NCBI GenBank assembly: GCA_964437735.1
Contig: CAYTID010000001.1
Coordinates: 23,524-87,523, forward strand
Direction: 5' to 3'
DNA: 64,000 nt
From: CAYTID01 sp964437735
Lineage (GTDB): Bacteria; Bacteroidota; Ignavibacteria; UBA10030; BY39
Each line of letters begins with the position of its first letter. Position 1 is the stretch's first letter. The notes beneath the pieces are model-generated. The model worked only from the letters and a program-made list of their open reading frames with translations, was not told the origin of the DNA and ran no database searches. Shown piece by piece: positions 1 to 9,508 of this stretch. The position numbers and the translations under genes are program-made.

Positions 1-194
1 TCGTTAGCAACTGCAACAAACGATTCTGCGTATGCAGTAGCTCGAGCATCGACTCCGATTTTTAAAAACTGATAAGCGGAAATACCGACTCTCTGTCCGC
101 CCAAGTTAGGAATTAATTGTGAAAATACACATGTCTGCATTAAAACAATTGCTGAAAATAAAATTAAGATTCTCTTGTATTTACTTTTATTCAT
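1..194 (-). CDS. PorV/PorQ-family outer-membrane protein, N-terminal part (cut by window edge)
   Basis: The reading frame starts at ATG 194 and runs off the left edge without a stop, giving 64 codons. A hydrophobic signal peptide (ILILFSAIVLMQ) ends in VFSQ and is followed by GISAYQFLKIGVDARATAYAESFVAVAN. This stretch (written here only as its key run LKIGVDARATAYAE) matches the start of PorV/PorQ-like proteins, which are outer-membrane beta-barrels associated with T9SS export. A weak Shine-Dalgarno (AAGGATT) precedes the ATG. It lies 19 bases downstream of the TonB-dependent receptor on the same strand and probably shares its transcript. Family membership rests on the N-terminus only. Confidence 0.6.
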   Translation of the reverse strand, partial: MNKSKYKRILILFSAIVLMQTCVFSQLIPNLGGQRVGISAYQFLKIGVDARATAYAESFVAVAN

Positions 195-213
195 TTATCA
201 ATCCTTAAAATTT

Positions 214-2811
214 TTAAAACCTGAATGATATACCAAGTTTATAAGTTCGTGGATTCAGATATCGCGCCGGATTATACGGGAATGGTTCGATAGGCGCTGT
301 TAAATCAGGATATAACGGATCATTCCAGTCAAAGGGTGTCTCCTGACCATACTCATAAGCCGTACCGGTAACAGGATTTATTATTTGTGAGTTTTTATTA
401 TTCAGTACGTTTTGTATTTCAAACGATAATACAAATTTACCAAAACCTAAATTCAAATATTTTTCAATATTCATATCGATGTAAAACCAGTTACTTCCAA
501 TTTGACTGAATGGATTTTCCCGGTCTCTCCTGTATTCCGGTCTCCCGGTAATCGGATCATATCTATTAAAAATATAAGGTGTATATCTTTTACCTGATTG
601 GAAGAATAGTCTGGTGTAAATATTATAATCGTCTAAAATTCCGTTTCCGAAATCGAACAATGCTTTATTTTTGGCGACGTAAAAATTGATATTAGCCGAA
701 CCCTGGAAAGGACGATCCCAAACAACATAGCTTTCTTTCAGATTTTCTTCCAGCCCTTGCTGTATGTTGAACGCCGATTCATTTGCAGATGAACTCTTTC
801 CTGTAGCAATACTGTACGAACCGGATAGTGTAGCTCTGATCATTTTGCCGATTCTCGTCTTGTATTCTAATTCGAGACCTCTTATTCTTGCATAGTCCTG
901 ATTTATATAAATAGTGTAAAAGCCGCGTGTCGTACCCGAAATGATTGCGCGAAATTGTTTTGCAGTGATATAATCGAAAATATCTTTATAATATGCGGTT
1001 ACTGTAAAGACGTCGTTTTCTGTTATTTGATTTCTTAAACCAAGTTCGTAAGCAACTGTAGTTTCAGGGTTAAGATTTGGATTTCCGATAGTTTGAAATG
1101 ATGATCTTGATTTTGATCCTTTTAATTTAGCATAAACAAACTGAGGACGCGGCAATTTCGAAAAATGTCCATATGAGAAAAATAATGTTTGGTTATCGGT
1201 TACAGGATGAGAAATTCCTAAACGTGGACTAATACGGGCTTTCCAATTTTGTCCGAATAATTTATAGCTCTCCTTCAAATAATTTTCTTGGATAACTTTG
1301 GGAACTAAAACCGCGGTTTCATTCTTGATCGCATCGTCAACATACTTTCCTGGGAACCAGTAATCCATACGTAAGCCGAAATTCAATATCATTCCACTCA
1401 TCTTTATTGCATCTTGAGCATAGATAGCTCCAAACGCCGGATATACGCTATATATATCATTATCAAAACCTAACGGTCGTATCCATGGTTGATGTATATC
1501 CACAAGCTGCATATCCTGGAAACGCATTTCAATTCCGGATTTAATTTTGTGTGCGTCCGACGGGTTGCTTGTAAGATCAAATTTTATTGTCCATTCATTC
1601 AATGAATGATCCCGCCATGTGGATGGAGATCCATAATCGAAAAATCCATCACCGGGTATTATATATACAGTATCCCTTGAATTCGGATTTGGAAAGAAAT
1701 ATTCAACGGGATAAGTTACAATGTCTTTAGGTTCCTGATACTGATCCCATAACCTACCGTTCGCATCACCACGGACGTGAGCAGAATAAAAACTGACTCT
1801 AAAATCATAGAAAGTTTTTGTGCTTAGTGTGTGAGTCAGATTAAAACTTTGTTGTTGATTTATTTGAGTGAATGTATTTGCGCTATCGGGTATGTTCTGA
1901 AATAAAAACTGATAACCCGGATTTGGCTCTATCCTATCCAATGTTGCTTGAATCGCCTGTGAGTTTTGATCTATCTGAACGCTTTGGCTGAAAGTATATC
2001 CAAGTTTGATTGTACCGATCGGTCTGTATGTTAATTTTCCTAATGTAGAATAACTATTACTCCTTCGCGGTGCAAACTTTGTTCCTTCATAAATTGATGA
2101 AAACAATCCTTTTGGGGCTAAAACTTTCCAGCCACTTGGTTGCCCCTTTTCTAGAATTTCAACCCATCTGGTATAACCATCTGTAAGGTTTGCATAAAAA
2201 TTTGTGAAAAAACTAATCTTGCCAGGTATTTCTATCCCCACAGCCGGGAGAATAAAAGTTGTTAAAGGTTCAGGTCCGGATAAATTAAATTCATATACAC
2301 TGGTATTAAAATTCGAGACTGAGTTTTTATTAAATCCAAGATTATCTCGTTTGTGCCCTAAAGATCCGGAAAAATTTGATGTTCCTTCTTTTGTTGTGAT
2401 ATTCACAACGCCGGATGTAGCCTGGCCATATTCGGCATTATATCCTCCGGTTAATACCTCGACTTCTGCTATTGCCTGAGGTGCGATTTGCAAACCAAAT
2501 CCTCTGCCTGCTAAAGGATCCTGCACAGAGACACCATCGATAAGGTATGCGTTTTCGTAACTTCTGCCTCCACGTATATGAATTTCATTATCAGATTGAA
2601 CAACACCTGTTTGCAGCGACACAACATCACGGACGTCCTTTACGACAGCCATCTGTATATCTTCACTCGTTATCGCTCTGCGGCTTCCGGTTTCCTCAAT
2701 GTTAAATAATGGTTTCTCACCGATAATAATAACCTCTTGTCCGACTGTCAATACCGTTTCTTCTAATTTTACATTCAGGTTAGTTGCTTCATTCGGATTG
2801 ATTTTAATTCC
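214..2811 (-). CDS. TonB-dependent receptor, plug and barrel part (downstream of a frameshift)
   Basis: This frame encodes the plug and 22-strand-type barrel of a TonB-dependent outer-membrane receptor. It reads in frame from about Gly codon 2811 (GIKINPNEATNLNVKLEETV) and has no credible start of its own; the first candidate is a TTG at 2751 with no ribosome site. The plug is clear: a GQEVIII segment, TSEDIQ, IRGGRSYENAYLIDGV and GGYNAEYGQATSGVVNI. The protein ends in SFRF, the aromatic C-terminus of outer-membrane barrels. The missing front end is encoded one frame over in the next feature, so the two are one gene broken by a single-base change. The substrate is unknown; neighbours suggest a SusC-like or envelope-surface role with the adjacent lipoprotein and secreted proteins. 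Confidence 0.85.
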   Translation of the reverse strand, partial: GIKINPNEATNLNVKLEETVLTVGQEVIIIGEKPLFNIEETGSRRAITSEDIQMAVVKDVRDVVSLQTGVVQSDNEIHIRGGRSYENAYLIDGVSVQDPLAGRGFGLQIAPQAIAEVEVLTGGYNAEYGQATSGVVNITTKEGTSNFSGSLGHKRDNLGFNKNSVSNFNTSVYEFNLSGPEPLTTFILPAVGIEIPGKISFFTNFYANLTDGYTRWVEILEKGQPSGWKVLAPKGLFSSIYEGTKFAPRRSNSYSTLGKLTYRPIGTIKLGYTFSQSVQIDQNSQAIQATLDRIEPNPGYQFLFQNIPDSANTFTQINQQQSFNLTHTLSTKTFYDFRVSFYSAHVRGDANGRLWDQYQEPKDIVTYPVEYFFPNPNSRDTVYIIPGDGFFDYGSPSTWRDHSLNEWTIKFDLTSNPSDAHKIKSGIEMRFQDMQLVDIHQPWIRPLGFDNDIYSVYPAFGAIYAQDAIKMSGMILNFGLRMDYWFPGKYVDDAIKNETAVLVPKVIQENYLKESYKLFGQNWKARISPRLGISHPVTDNQTLFFSYGHFSKLPRPQFVYAKLKGSKSRSSFQTIGNPNLNPETTVAYELGLRNQITENDVFTVTAYYKDIFDYITAKQFRAIISGTTRGFYTIYINQDYARIRGLELEYKTRIGKMIRATLSGSYSIATGKSSSANESAFNIQQGLEENLKESYVVWDRPFQGSANINFYVAKNKALFDFGNGILDDYNIYTRLFFQSGKRYTPYIFNRYDPITGRPEYRRDRENPFSQIGSNWFYIDMNIEKYLNLGFGKFVLSFEIQNVLNNKNSQIINPVTGTAYEYGQETPFDWNDPLYPDLTAPIEPFPYNPARYLNPRTYKLGISFRF

Positions 2812-3065
2812 GGTGTTTGAACCTGCTTATAACCAAGAAGCGTAATTTCAACAGTGTAAGATCCGGGAGTTATATTTGTTATTGTAAATTTCCCATCGAA
2901 ATCAGTTGCCGCACCGTAATATGTTCCTTTTATAATAACATTTACACTTGGCAGTGTCTCGTTAGTAGCTTTATCAACAACTTTTCCGGACAAAGTTCCT
3001 TTATATTGAGCGAGAAGAAACTGTGTACTAAATATAAAAAACAAAATAACTAATAATTTTTTCAT
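2775..3065 (-). CDS. TonB-dependent receptor, signal peptide and carboxypeptidase-regulatory-like domain (upstream of frameshift)
   Basis: The ATG at 3065 opens a clean signal peptide (MKKLLVILFFIFSTQFLLAQ) followed by a beta-sandwich of the CarboxypepD_reg-like type (GKVVDKATNETLPSVNVIIKG, then DFDGKFTITNITPGSYTVEI). This is the usual N-terminal domain of Bacteroidota-type TonB receptors. The frame is lost after Val-Gln-Thr near base 2812; one base later the other frame continues as GIKINPNEATNLNVKLEE, exactly the linker expected before the plug. The last residues of this frame (ELKSIRMKQLT) are therefore out-of-frame translation. One extra base would restore a receptor of about 950 residues. 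It may be a true lesion or a sequencing/assembly error. Confidence 0.8.
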   Translation of the reverse strand: MKKLLVILFFIFSTQFLLAQYKGTLSGKVVDKATNETLPSVNVIIKGTYYGAATDFDGKFTITNITPGSYTVEITLLGYKQVQTPELKSIRMKQLT

Positions 3066-3106
3066 AGAGTTTTATTCTAATTTATTTTCAATTTCTATTC
3101 TAATTA

Positions 3107-4891
3107 CTAACCGCCAAATTCATCAATGAACACACGTTTAAGAAAAGCGGGAACACCCTGCCCCTTCACACCCGGACGATCGGTCCATACCTTGTCATAA
3201 CCGTTCATAAGGTGCAATGGTAAACTTAAAAACACAAAACTTTTTGCATCATCCATAACTCCAATATTTACACGCCCGGTCCAGAATGCTGCCGGTGGTA
3301 CTCGACCCGGTACTGGTGGTATTGATAAAATATATTTTGCATCGGCTCTTTTTATTATGGCGCGAACGTTTAATGAATGTGATCCGCCTTGAGTCGCTGT
3401 CGGATTGAATCGTAAAGTTGGAAAAGGTTGTGCAAAACTTACAGAATCGGGATAAATGGGCCAATCATTGGGTATTCTTGTATCGATTAAAACAGAACCT
3501 ATCATATCGACAGGCGCAAAATCAACCAGCGAGCCTCTTGGATCGCCAAGCCAATTTCCGAACCGCGTTGAATATAAAACTTTTCCTCCTGAACCATTAT
3601 AAAGGTAAAGTGGAAATTGTGCTATAGCGTGTATGTGAAAATAGTTATCGGGAATAAAATCAGTAAACCAGAATACAAAATCAAATAATTTAAGAGTCCT
3701 TACAAATTGCGGATTAAGGAATTGTGGAACCATTACTCCGGCAGCTTTGTCAGTCGAGCCGCGGCGTATATCGAGCATATCGAAATTACCAAAATTCCTT
3801 GGTGAGCCAATCCCCGGGAATGTATCAATGGCAGCAAAAGCTGATTTGTAAAATCCGATGACAGTACTCAAATCTGAAGCTCCATAATTTATTACCGTCA
3901 GCAGTTTGCTTGAAGGTTTTTTGACAAACCATTTCCTTGAACCTTCCGGTAGGGATACTGCCGGACTGAGTTCACCCGCCACATCTTTGGCTTGTAAATA
4001 AATTTTATTTGTATCATTCAATCTTAAACCGGGAAGTTCACCGATTTTTAGCATAGTCGGAAAAATACCTATATAAACATCTGCAATAACTTCCCCAGTA
4101 GCATTATCGGTTCTTGAACGCGGTGCCTCTATTGTAACCATTGTTTGAGTCGAAGAAAATTCAAACCACTTGGAATTATCATTCGGATTATTCAGGTTAA
4201 TGCGATAATTTTTTATTGTATTATCGCCATCTAGATCTTTTCCTACCCATGAAAATGTTGCGACCGTATAAGTAGTTTCCGGTTGCTGAATTGTTTTGGG
4301 CGGATCTGTCGGATTGTTTGGATCAGATGCTTTAGCAAATTCAACAATCGGTGGTGAATTTTTTATCGGAAAAATCTGCTTCGCTCCTTTAGAGTCGATA
4401 GCGGTGGTAATACCCGATAAATCTACATCCTCACCATCAAGTATTCCGTTATTATTTTTATCCCAGTAGGGTTTTGGTATAAATCTGATGGTAGCTCCAA
4501 CATCAATATTCCCCCGGAAGGAATTATCTACAGCTTTTATTACAACCTGATACTTTTCTCTCGCTGAAAATAATGGAAATGCTACGAGCGAATCGTTTTT
4601 AATTACCCAACTATATCCGACGGTATCGAAAGAGATAGCTGTAAACGGACTATCGACTTTGAAATAAGCAAAAAGATATCCTTTAATAAAACCGTCCGGA
4701 TCTTCGCCCCACCATCTGATGATTTGACGACTGATTGTCGGATTCAACGTTTGTGTGGAATCTGTTTGAATCCACAAAAATGTTTTTGGCGGAACATTGG
4801 GTTTTAAATCGATCGGACTTTCTTTTTTACAGCCAGTATAAAAGATCGATAATAGAATTAATATTGGGAGTATTTTTTTAAAATCTGACAT
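3107..4891 (-). CDS. large lipoprotein with Ig/FN3-like segments, function unknown
   Basis: A 594-residue exported lipoprotein is predicted. I chose ATG 4891 because GGAG lies seven bases upstream and because the N-terminus then reads as a lipoprotein signal ending in the lipobox FYTGC. A longer frame to 4951 would run through a perfect hairpin and lacks a ribosome site. The mature part starts with a Pro/Asn linker, then segments typical of Ig/FN3 folds (GEDPDGFIKGYLF, WVGKDLDGDNTIKNYRI). An Asp/Asn-rich DKNNNGILDGED stretch resembles a calcium-binding dockerin/EF-hand loop. It sits between the TonB receptor and two large secreted proteins, so a surface partner role is plausible, but I do not recognise the family beyond that. 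Confidence 0.75.
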   Translation of the reverse strand: MSDFKKILPILILLSIFYTGCKKESPIDLKPNVPPKTFLWIQTDSTQTLNPTISRQIIRWWGEDPDGFIKGYLFAYFKVDSPFTAISFDTVGYSWVIKNDSLVAFPLFSAREKYQVVIKAVDNSFRGNIDVGATIRFIPKPYWDKNNNGILDGEDVDLSGITTAIDSKGAKQIFPIKNSPPIVEFAKASDPNNPTDPPKTIQQPETTYTVATFSWVGKDLDGDNTIKNYRINLNNPNDNSKWFEFSSTQTMVTIEAPRSRTDNATGEVIADVYIGIFPTMLKIGELPGLRLNDTNKIYLQAKDVAGELSPAVSLPEGSRKWFVKKPSSKLLTVINYGASDLSTVIGFYKSAFAAIDTFPGIGSPRNFGNFDMLDIRRGSTDKAAGVMVPQFLNPQFVRTLKLFDFVFWFTDFIPDNYFHIHAIAQFPLYLYNGSGGKVLYSTRFGNWLGDPRGSLVDFAPVDMIGSVLIDTRIPNDWPIYPDSVSFAQPFPTLRFNPTATQGGSHSLNVRAIIKRADAKYILSIPPVPGRVPPAAFWTGRVNIGVMDDAKSFVFLSLPLHLMNGYDKVWTDRPGVKGQGVPAFLKRVFIDEFGG

Positions 4892-4915
4892 TAGTTTCTC
4901 CATAATGAGCGAAAC

Positions 4916-4948
4916 ATAGTTATCCCGGTGATTAGCCGGGATAACTAT
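4916..4948. terminator. 13-bp perfect inverted repeat between two secretome genes
   Basis: The arms 4916-4928 and 4936-4948 pair perfectly over 13 bp around a seven-base loop (TGATTAG). It lies in the gap between the stop of the upstream T9SS protein and the start of the lipoprotein gene. There is no U-run after it on the minus strand, while the plus strand continues T-rich (TTATTTTCTTTT). It is probably an mRNA-processing or attenuating stem inside the operon rather than a full terminator. Confidence 0.55.
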
Positions 4949-4960
4949 CATTATTTTCTT

Positions 4961-7213
4961 TTACTTAACCAGAACCATTTTCTTTATTTGTGAAAATTTA
5001 CCTGCTTGCAAGCGGTAAAAATATAGCCCTGATGATAATTTTGAAGCATCAAATGTAACCGAATAAATTCCCGGTTTTTGAATTTCATTTCTGAGCGTTG
5101 TAATCTCTTGTCCGATTACATTATAGATTTTCAGTGTAACTAATTCTTCCCTCGGTACTGCGTATTCGATAACCGTTTTGGGATTGAATGGATTCGGATA
5201 GTTGTTGGAAAGAAAATAATTATCCGGAATTATATTCGACATATCATCTCTTACACCGACAGGAGGCGTATATATTCCGAAGTCAGCATTAGTTCTTGGT
5301 ACAATTTTATAACGATTGAAACTATAATAAACAATACCACGAATGTAGCTAAATCTACCGCCAACCCTTATAACAGTAACGCCGGGAAATATTGTATCAC
5401 CGGGAACATTCGAAAATGTGTTTAAGCCTTCCCTTAATATATTCGCATCGGAAGTACCGTCTGTAACACTATATTCCCAGGGATTTCCAAAAACCGGATC
5501 GATGCTTGTCACGGTAACATTATTAAACTGAACGAGCATTCCTTCCCATGGTTCGGCATTTAAATCTCCGTTTCCGGCATTCGCACCGAACGTTGCAGTT
5601 GTCCGGACCACCGGTGCAGGTACCGGATTCCCTGTGTTAAACCATTGGACTGCTGAGACGTTGCCAATTCTGGTTACGTCAAAATTTTCTTGTATAGTAC
5701 CGGTTACTGCGACACTGTCACCTTTTCTCAGCCTTTTTAAAGTATCAATAATTCCTGTTACCCATATACCGCTTGAAGGTGAATTTCCTGATTGCATATA
5801 CCAAGCTGTTGTGCCGCCACTGCCGCTTCTGGCGGTAAGTACCAGATCGCTGGTATCAGCTGAAACGATTCCTCTTACAGATGTTACAGCTCCGGTATAA
5901 GGACTACGACCATTAGTGTAGGGCGTATTTTGAACATCGTGAATGGTCAGTGTACCTGTCGTCACTTTGTAGAAATGAAAACCCTTCGATGTATCATTAC
6001 CCGCACCACCACCGGCACCGCTTGCTGAAATTGTGAAATTACCTTCTGTATCTGTTGCTTTTAAGAAATATTTAACAAAAGTACCTAACGGTTGGATTGG
6101 AATTTCGCCCCTGTAAAGAGTATCTCCTGTAACCATTGTCATGTTAACTGTGACAAATGGGTTATTATTTAGACTATAAAGCAATTGCCTGCTTGCAATC
6201 GGTTTACCACCGGGTGTAGCTTTAAAGATTGCTTCAACTTTTGTGGTACTATCTGTTGTAACTATTACGGGATATCGCCTTACAGTTGTGAGTGTTGGTC
6301 GGGAAATACCTCGTATCACATCACCTCGGTATATTGGGCAAATTCTATAACCACGGGCGTTTTCACTACCGGAATTGCTTGATATGAATCCACGAATCGT
6401 ATCAACTCTTGAGAAAGTCTGCATTAACCAGTGCGTAGTATCATATGTGCTGGTAGGATCTCTATGACCTCTTAACGTCCACCATTTTGAGACGTCAAGT
6501 GTAGATATCATGTTACCAAAATCATCAACAAGATTCACCGTTCCGTTTGCCGTATTCAGTCGTCCCGCTACAGTAAGATTAGTTAATTCAACATATGCAC
6601 CTTCATAAGGTTCACCTGTTGAAAATTTTATTTTTCCTCCCGGAAAAATTCCTTCATAAAAATCAGATGTATTTAATTTATATTTTGGTGGAGTATTTGC
6701 GCTACCGATAATATTAAAATTTGGTTCCCGTAATGGTACAAATTGAGTGGAGCTGCTTATTCCATTTGTACTTCCAACCGGGAATTCATCTACCCAACCA
6801 ACGACTTCAACGATATCTCCTACTTCAACATTCAACATTGATTGAAAAAAAACAGTATCCGGTGAACCGGTACTTAATGGTGCGCGCACAAACATATGTC
6901 CCCAAGGCCCGCTATACCCGGTATCAGCTAATACAAAATTATAACCACTCGAAGTAAAGTTTATAACTTTAGCAGGAACCGTACAAACACCGACTATCTT
7001 CACAGTATCCCTTGGATTAGTTGGACGATAAAATGCAGACGCTTGAATTGTCCATCGTGTTGGCTGACTATTCTGAATCTGATCCGCAATCAAAAGTGAA
7101 TCCGGGTGAACATATTGAATTTGTCTTATTGCTCTATAGGGGTACTGAATTTGAGTTTCGCTTATGTAGATAAACGAAATTGTTAATATAAGAAATACTA
7201 AAAATTTTTTCAT
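4961..7213 (-). CDS. T9SS-exported multidomain protein with C-terminal sorting domain
   Basis: This 750-residue protein has a signal peptide (MKKFLVFLILTISFIYISETQ). Its C-terminal 80 residues form a type A T9SS/Por sorting domain: YPNPFNPKTVIEYAVP, LKIYNVIGQE, LSSGLYFYRLQAGKF, ending KKMVLVK. The middle holds two related beta-rich blocks (GDIVEVVGWVDEF... and GDSVAVTGTIQENF...), with alternating WEG/YEG 'V-F/L-N-VTV' segments resembling OB-like domains of secreted Bacteroidota proteins. An Ig-like segment lies between them. AAGGAG eight bases before ATG 7213 fixes the start. It is 14 bases downstream of the next secreted protein, so the two are likely co-transcribed. Its function is unknown; cell-surface anchoring after T9SS export is inferred from the sorting domain. 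Confidence 0.8.
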   Translation of the reverse strand: MKKFLVFLILTISFIYISETQIQYPYRAIRQIQYVHPDSLLIADQIQNSQPTRWTIQASAFYRPTNPRDTVKIVGVCTVPAKVINFTSSGYNFVLADTGYSGPWGHMFVRAPLSTGSPDTVFFQSMLNVEVGDIVEVVGWVDEFPVGSTNGISSSTQFVPLREPNFNIIGSANTPPKYKLNTSDFYEGIFPGGKIKFSTGEPYEGAYVELTNLTVAGRLNTANGTVNLVDDFGNMISTLDVSKWWTLRGHRDPTSTYDTTHWLMQTFSRVDTIRGFISSNSGSENARGYRICPIYRGDVIRGISRPTLTTVRRYPVIVTTDSTTKVEAIFKATPGGKPIASRQLLYSLNNNPFVTVNMTMVTGDTLYRGEIPIQPLGTFVKYFLKATDTEGNFTISASGAGGGAGNDTSKGFHFYKVTTGTLTIHDVQNTPYTNGRSPYTGAVTSVRGIVSADTSDLVLTARSGSGGTTAWYMQSGNSPSSGIWVTGIIDTLKRLRKGDSVAVTGTIQENFDVTRIGNVSAVQWFNTGNPVPAPVVRTTATFGANAGNGDLNAEPWEGMLVQFNNVTVTSIDPVFGNPWEYSVTDGTSDANILREGLNTFSNVPGDTIFPGVTVIRVGGRFSYIRGIVYYSFNRYKIVPRTNADFGIYTPPVGVRDDMSNIIPDNYFLSNNYPNPFNPKTVIEYAVPREELVTLKIYNVIGQEITTLRNEIQKPGIYSVTFDASKLSSGLYFYRLQAGKFSQIKKMVLVK

Positions 7214-7227
7214 TTTAAATCTCCTTA

Positions 7228-9399
7228 TTATTTAATTATTAAAAACTTACCTATTTTCACATTCTCTGTCTCATGATCTTTAACGCTATATAAATATAAT
7301 CCTGTGGCAATAGTCTGATCATGCTTTGTTATCAGATCCCACGCGTGTTCGCCGCCTGAGAATTGCGGGTTAACACGTAAGGTCTCAAATTTTCTGAACC
7401 ATTCAATATCGGATCCGTCGTATGTAGATGCATTATGTTCAATAGTTTTTACAATATCACCGGCGAGTGTATATATGCGGATCTCGCATCTTGCCGGTAA
7501 ATTGTAAAATATTATTTTTCTGTTCCTCTCGCCTCCGGTTCCACCTTCCCAATATGCGCTTGTATAATAGGGGTTGGGGTAAACACCGATTTCAGTGTTA
7601 TTGTCGGATGTAGCTTTTGTTCCTGCAATAACCCGTTTGAGAACTTTGGAGCTTTCTAATATTGGTAAATTATTTGCGGAATCTCCTCTGTCAAATGCGG
7701 TAACACCATAAACATACTGCCAACCATTCAGGTGAGTTAAGTTCATATCTGCGGGGGGAAAACGATACCAATAATCAACAGTATCGCCAGGAAATCTTTT
7801 GGGTTCTTGCAATAATATTTTCGATAATCCGACATTGAAACCAATATTATTCCCCGGTAAATCATATTCACCGGCTAATGTCATCTTGAAAATCAAATCT
7901 TCGGGCGCCGTTATATCAGCCCCTGCATTACTTCTGTATATTCTGTATCCCTCAAAATCTTTTAATTGTGTGATCGGATCAACTGACTCTTCGGCTGTGT
8001 GTTTATTCCAGTAAATTACTACTTCATTATCCGAGACGTCAGCCCGAACTTTCGGTCGGCGCGGAGGTTGGGGTAAGCTGTATCTGTCCAAAATACCATT
8101 ACCATTAAAATCTTCCCAGGGTTGTAAAATATTGTCGCCGTTTGTATCTTCGCCGTCGTAGGTTTTCTGTGCCCAGCCGAGATTATTCAGTAAAGTTGAA
8201 CGTTGTTCAGGTGTGTCGAATCGTGCATGGTCTGAGCCGTATTTTTTTGCCGTAACAATACCAAAAATAACCTGCAAACTGTCCCCCGGAAACATTGTTA
8301 CGAAAGGTCCTGTTGATAAAAGTAAAGTAGCATTCCGTGCGCTTGTGCGTAACGCATCGATCTTACTTTTAGGATACATTGTAGTTGTCATCCGAGCATA
8401 TCTGTTTTGCCATCGGGTGGGAGGACTTCCATCATCTGCATCTTCAAGTCCAGGTGAGAAATATTCTGGCTCTCCTGAACTTGTCCGAAAAGTCCACGCA
8501 TTAAAATAGTTTTTTTTTGATAAATCAAGTAAAGAATCTACACCTTTAGGAAATCTATTTGTCCCAAGAAGCTTCATAGCAATGTAACTATTTGCCGGTG
8601 GTCCCTGATTGTTCCCATCATAATCAAAAGCGTATGCCATACGCTGCACGGAATCATAGCCTGTCGCAACGTTAAAATAACCGCTTGTTCCGGGTCTTAC
8701 AAAATTTGTGTTACGGACAACAAAATTATTCCACAAACCGACGTATACAGAATCGAGAGTGTCCCTGACTGTAATTCCTGTTGCCGGATGTCTGTACCCT
8801 GTATTATAAAACGTATAGCTTACTATCACAAAGAAATCTGCGGTTGGAAGATTCCATGCATAACTTTCTTGTTTTATCTTAATTCCAAGAGGGAGATGAT
8901 ATGGGATGCTATCTCCAGTAACAGGATCACGTTTGTATGCGTCGGTATAATCGCAAATAAAATCTAATTCACTCACTGCGTTATCTGTCGGTAATCCTGA
9001 AAACGGGTCAATCGAACGCTTTGTTATTGAAGCGCCCTGTTCCGATGTAAATTCGTAATGTCGTCCGGTAACTCCGCTTAATGATTGATCCGTGGCACCT
9101 GTACTCACTCCGGCTCGACCTTCTAGCCTGGATATCGCACCAAACCAGATTCCGCCTTGATATAAGTGTTCTATTCTTGATCCTTTTGGATATTCAGCCG
9201 AAAATTGCTGAGGCCAATTGGAATTTCTCGCTCCGAGAGTTCCGTAATTTGTAACTGTTAACTGAAGATTTCCAACATTCACTACCTGTCGTTGATCTTT
9301 ATCGGTGTTTTTTTGCAATCTGAAATCGGTTGCCTGCTCCTGAGAAAAAGACGCAAGTGTGAATACACTGAATAATGACAAAATGAGAAGTATACGCAT
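7228..9399 (-). CDS. large secreted protein with FlgD-Ig/sorting-like C-terminus, function unknown
   Basis: A signal peptide (MRILLILSLFSVFTLASFSQ) precedes a 703-residue mature protein. The last 120 residues contain VYPNPYY, IIFYNLPARCEIRIYTLAGDIV, ATGLYLYSVKD and a final IGKFLIIK. That is the pattern of FlgD-Ig/T9SS sorting-like modules, although it is more divergent than in the neighbouring gene. Around residue 430 an Asp/Asn-rich stretch (DGEDTNGDNILQPWEDFNGNGILD) resembles calcium-binding loops, and an FN3-like region follows. It is the first gene of the minus-strand secretome cluster, with 109 bases of untranslated sequence ahead of it. No enzymatic motif was recognised. Confidence 0.72.
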   Translation of the reverse strand: MRILLILSLFSVFTLASFSQEQATDFRLQKNTDKDQRQVVNVGNLQLTVTNYGTLGARNSNWPQQFSAEYPKGSRIEHLYQGGIWFGAISRLEGRAGVSTGATDQSLSGVTGRHYEFTSEQGASITKRSIDPFSGLPTDNAVSELDFICDYTDAYKRDPVTGDSIPYHLPLGIKIKQESYAWNLPTADFFVIVSYTFYNTGYRHPATGITVRDTLDSVYVGLWNNFVVRNTNFVRPGTSGYFNVATGYDSVQRMAYAFDYDGNNQGPPANSYIAMKLLGTNRFPKGVDSLLDLSKKNYFNAWTFRTSSGEPEYFSPGLEDADDGSPPTRWQNRYARMTTTMYPKSKIDALRTSARNATLLLSTGPFVTMFPGDSLQVIFGIVTAKKYGSDHARFDTPEQRSTLLNNLGWAQKTYDGEDTNGDNILQPWEDFNGNGILDRYSLPQPPRRPKVRADVSDNEVVIYWNKHTAEESVDPITQLKDFEGYRIYRSNAGADITAPEDLIFKMTLAGEYDLPGNNIGFNVGLSKILLQEPKRFPGDTVDYWYRFPPADMNLTHLNGWQYVYGVTAFDRGDSANNLPILESSKVLKRVIAGTKATSDNNTEIGVYPNPYYTSAYWEGGTGGERNRKIIFYNLPARCEIRIYTLAGDIVKTIEHNASTYDGSDIEWFRKFETLRVNPQFSGGEHAWDLITKHDQTIATGLYLYSVKDHETENVKIGKFLIIK

Positions 9400-9508
9400 T
9401 TAATTTACCAATTTTATGAATAAACGGGTTTTGTAGCGTTGTTAATATAAGGATTTTTTGTCTATTTTACAAAAATAATTATTGAGAGAACTAGGAATGA
9501 GAAGAAAT

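Noticed and set aside
4892..4951. 20-codon N-terminal extension of the large lipoprotein
   Set aside because: It would translate a perfect hairpin and put charged residues ahead of the lipoprotein signal; GGAG favours ATG 4891.
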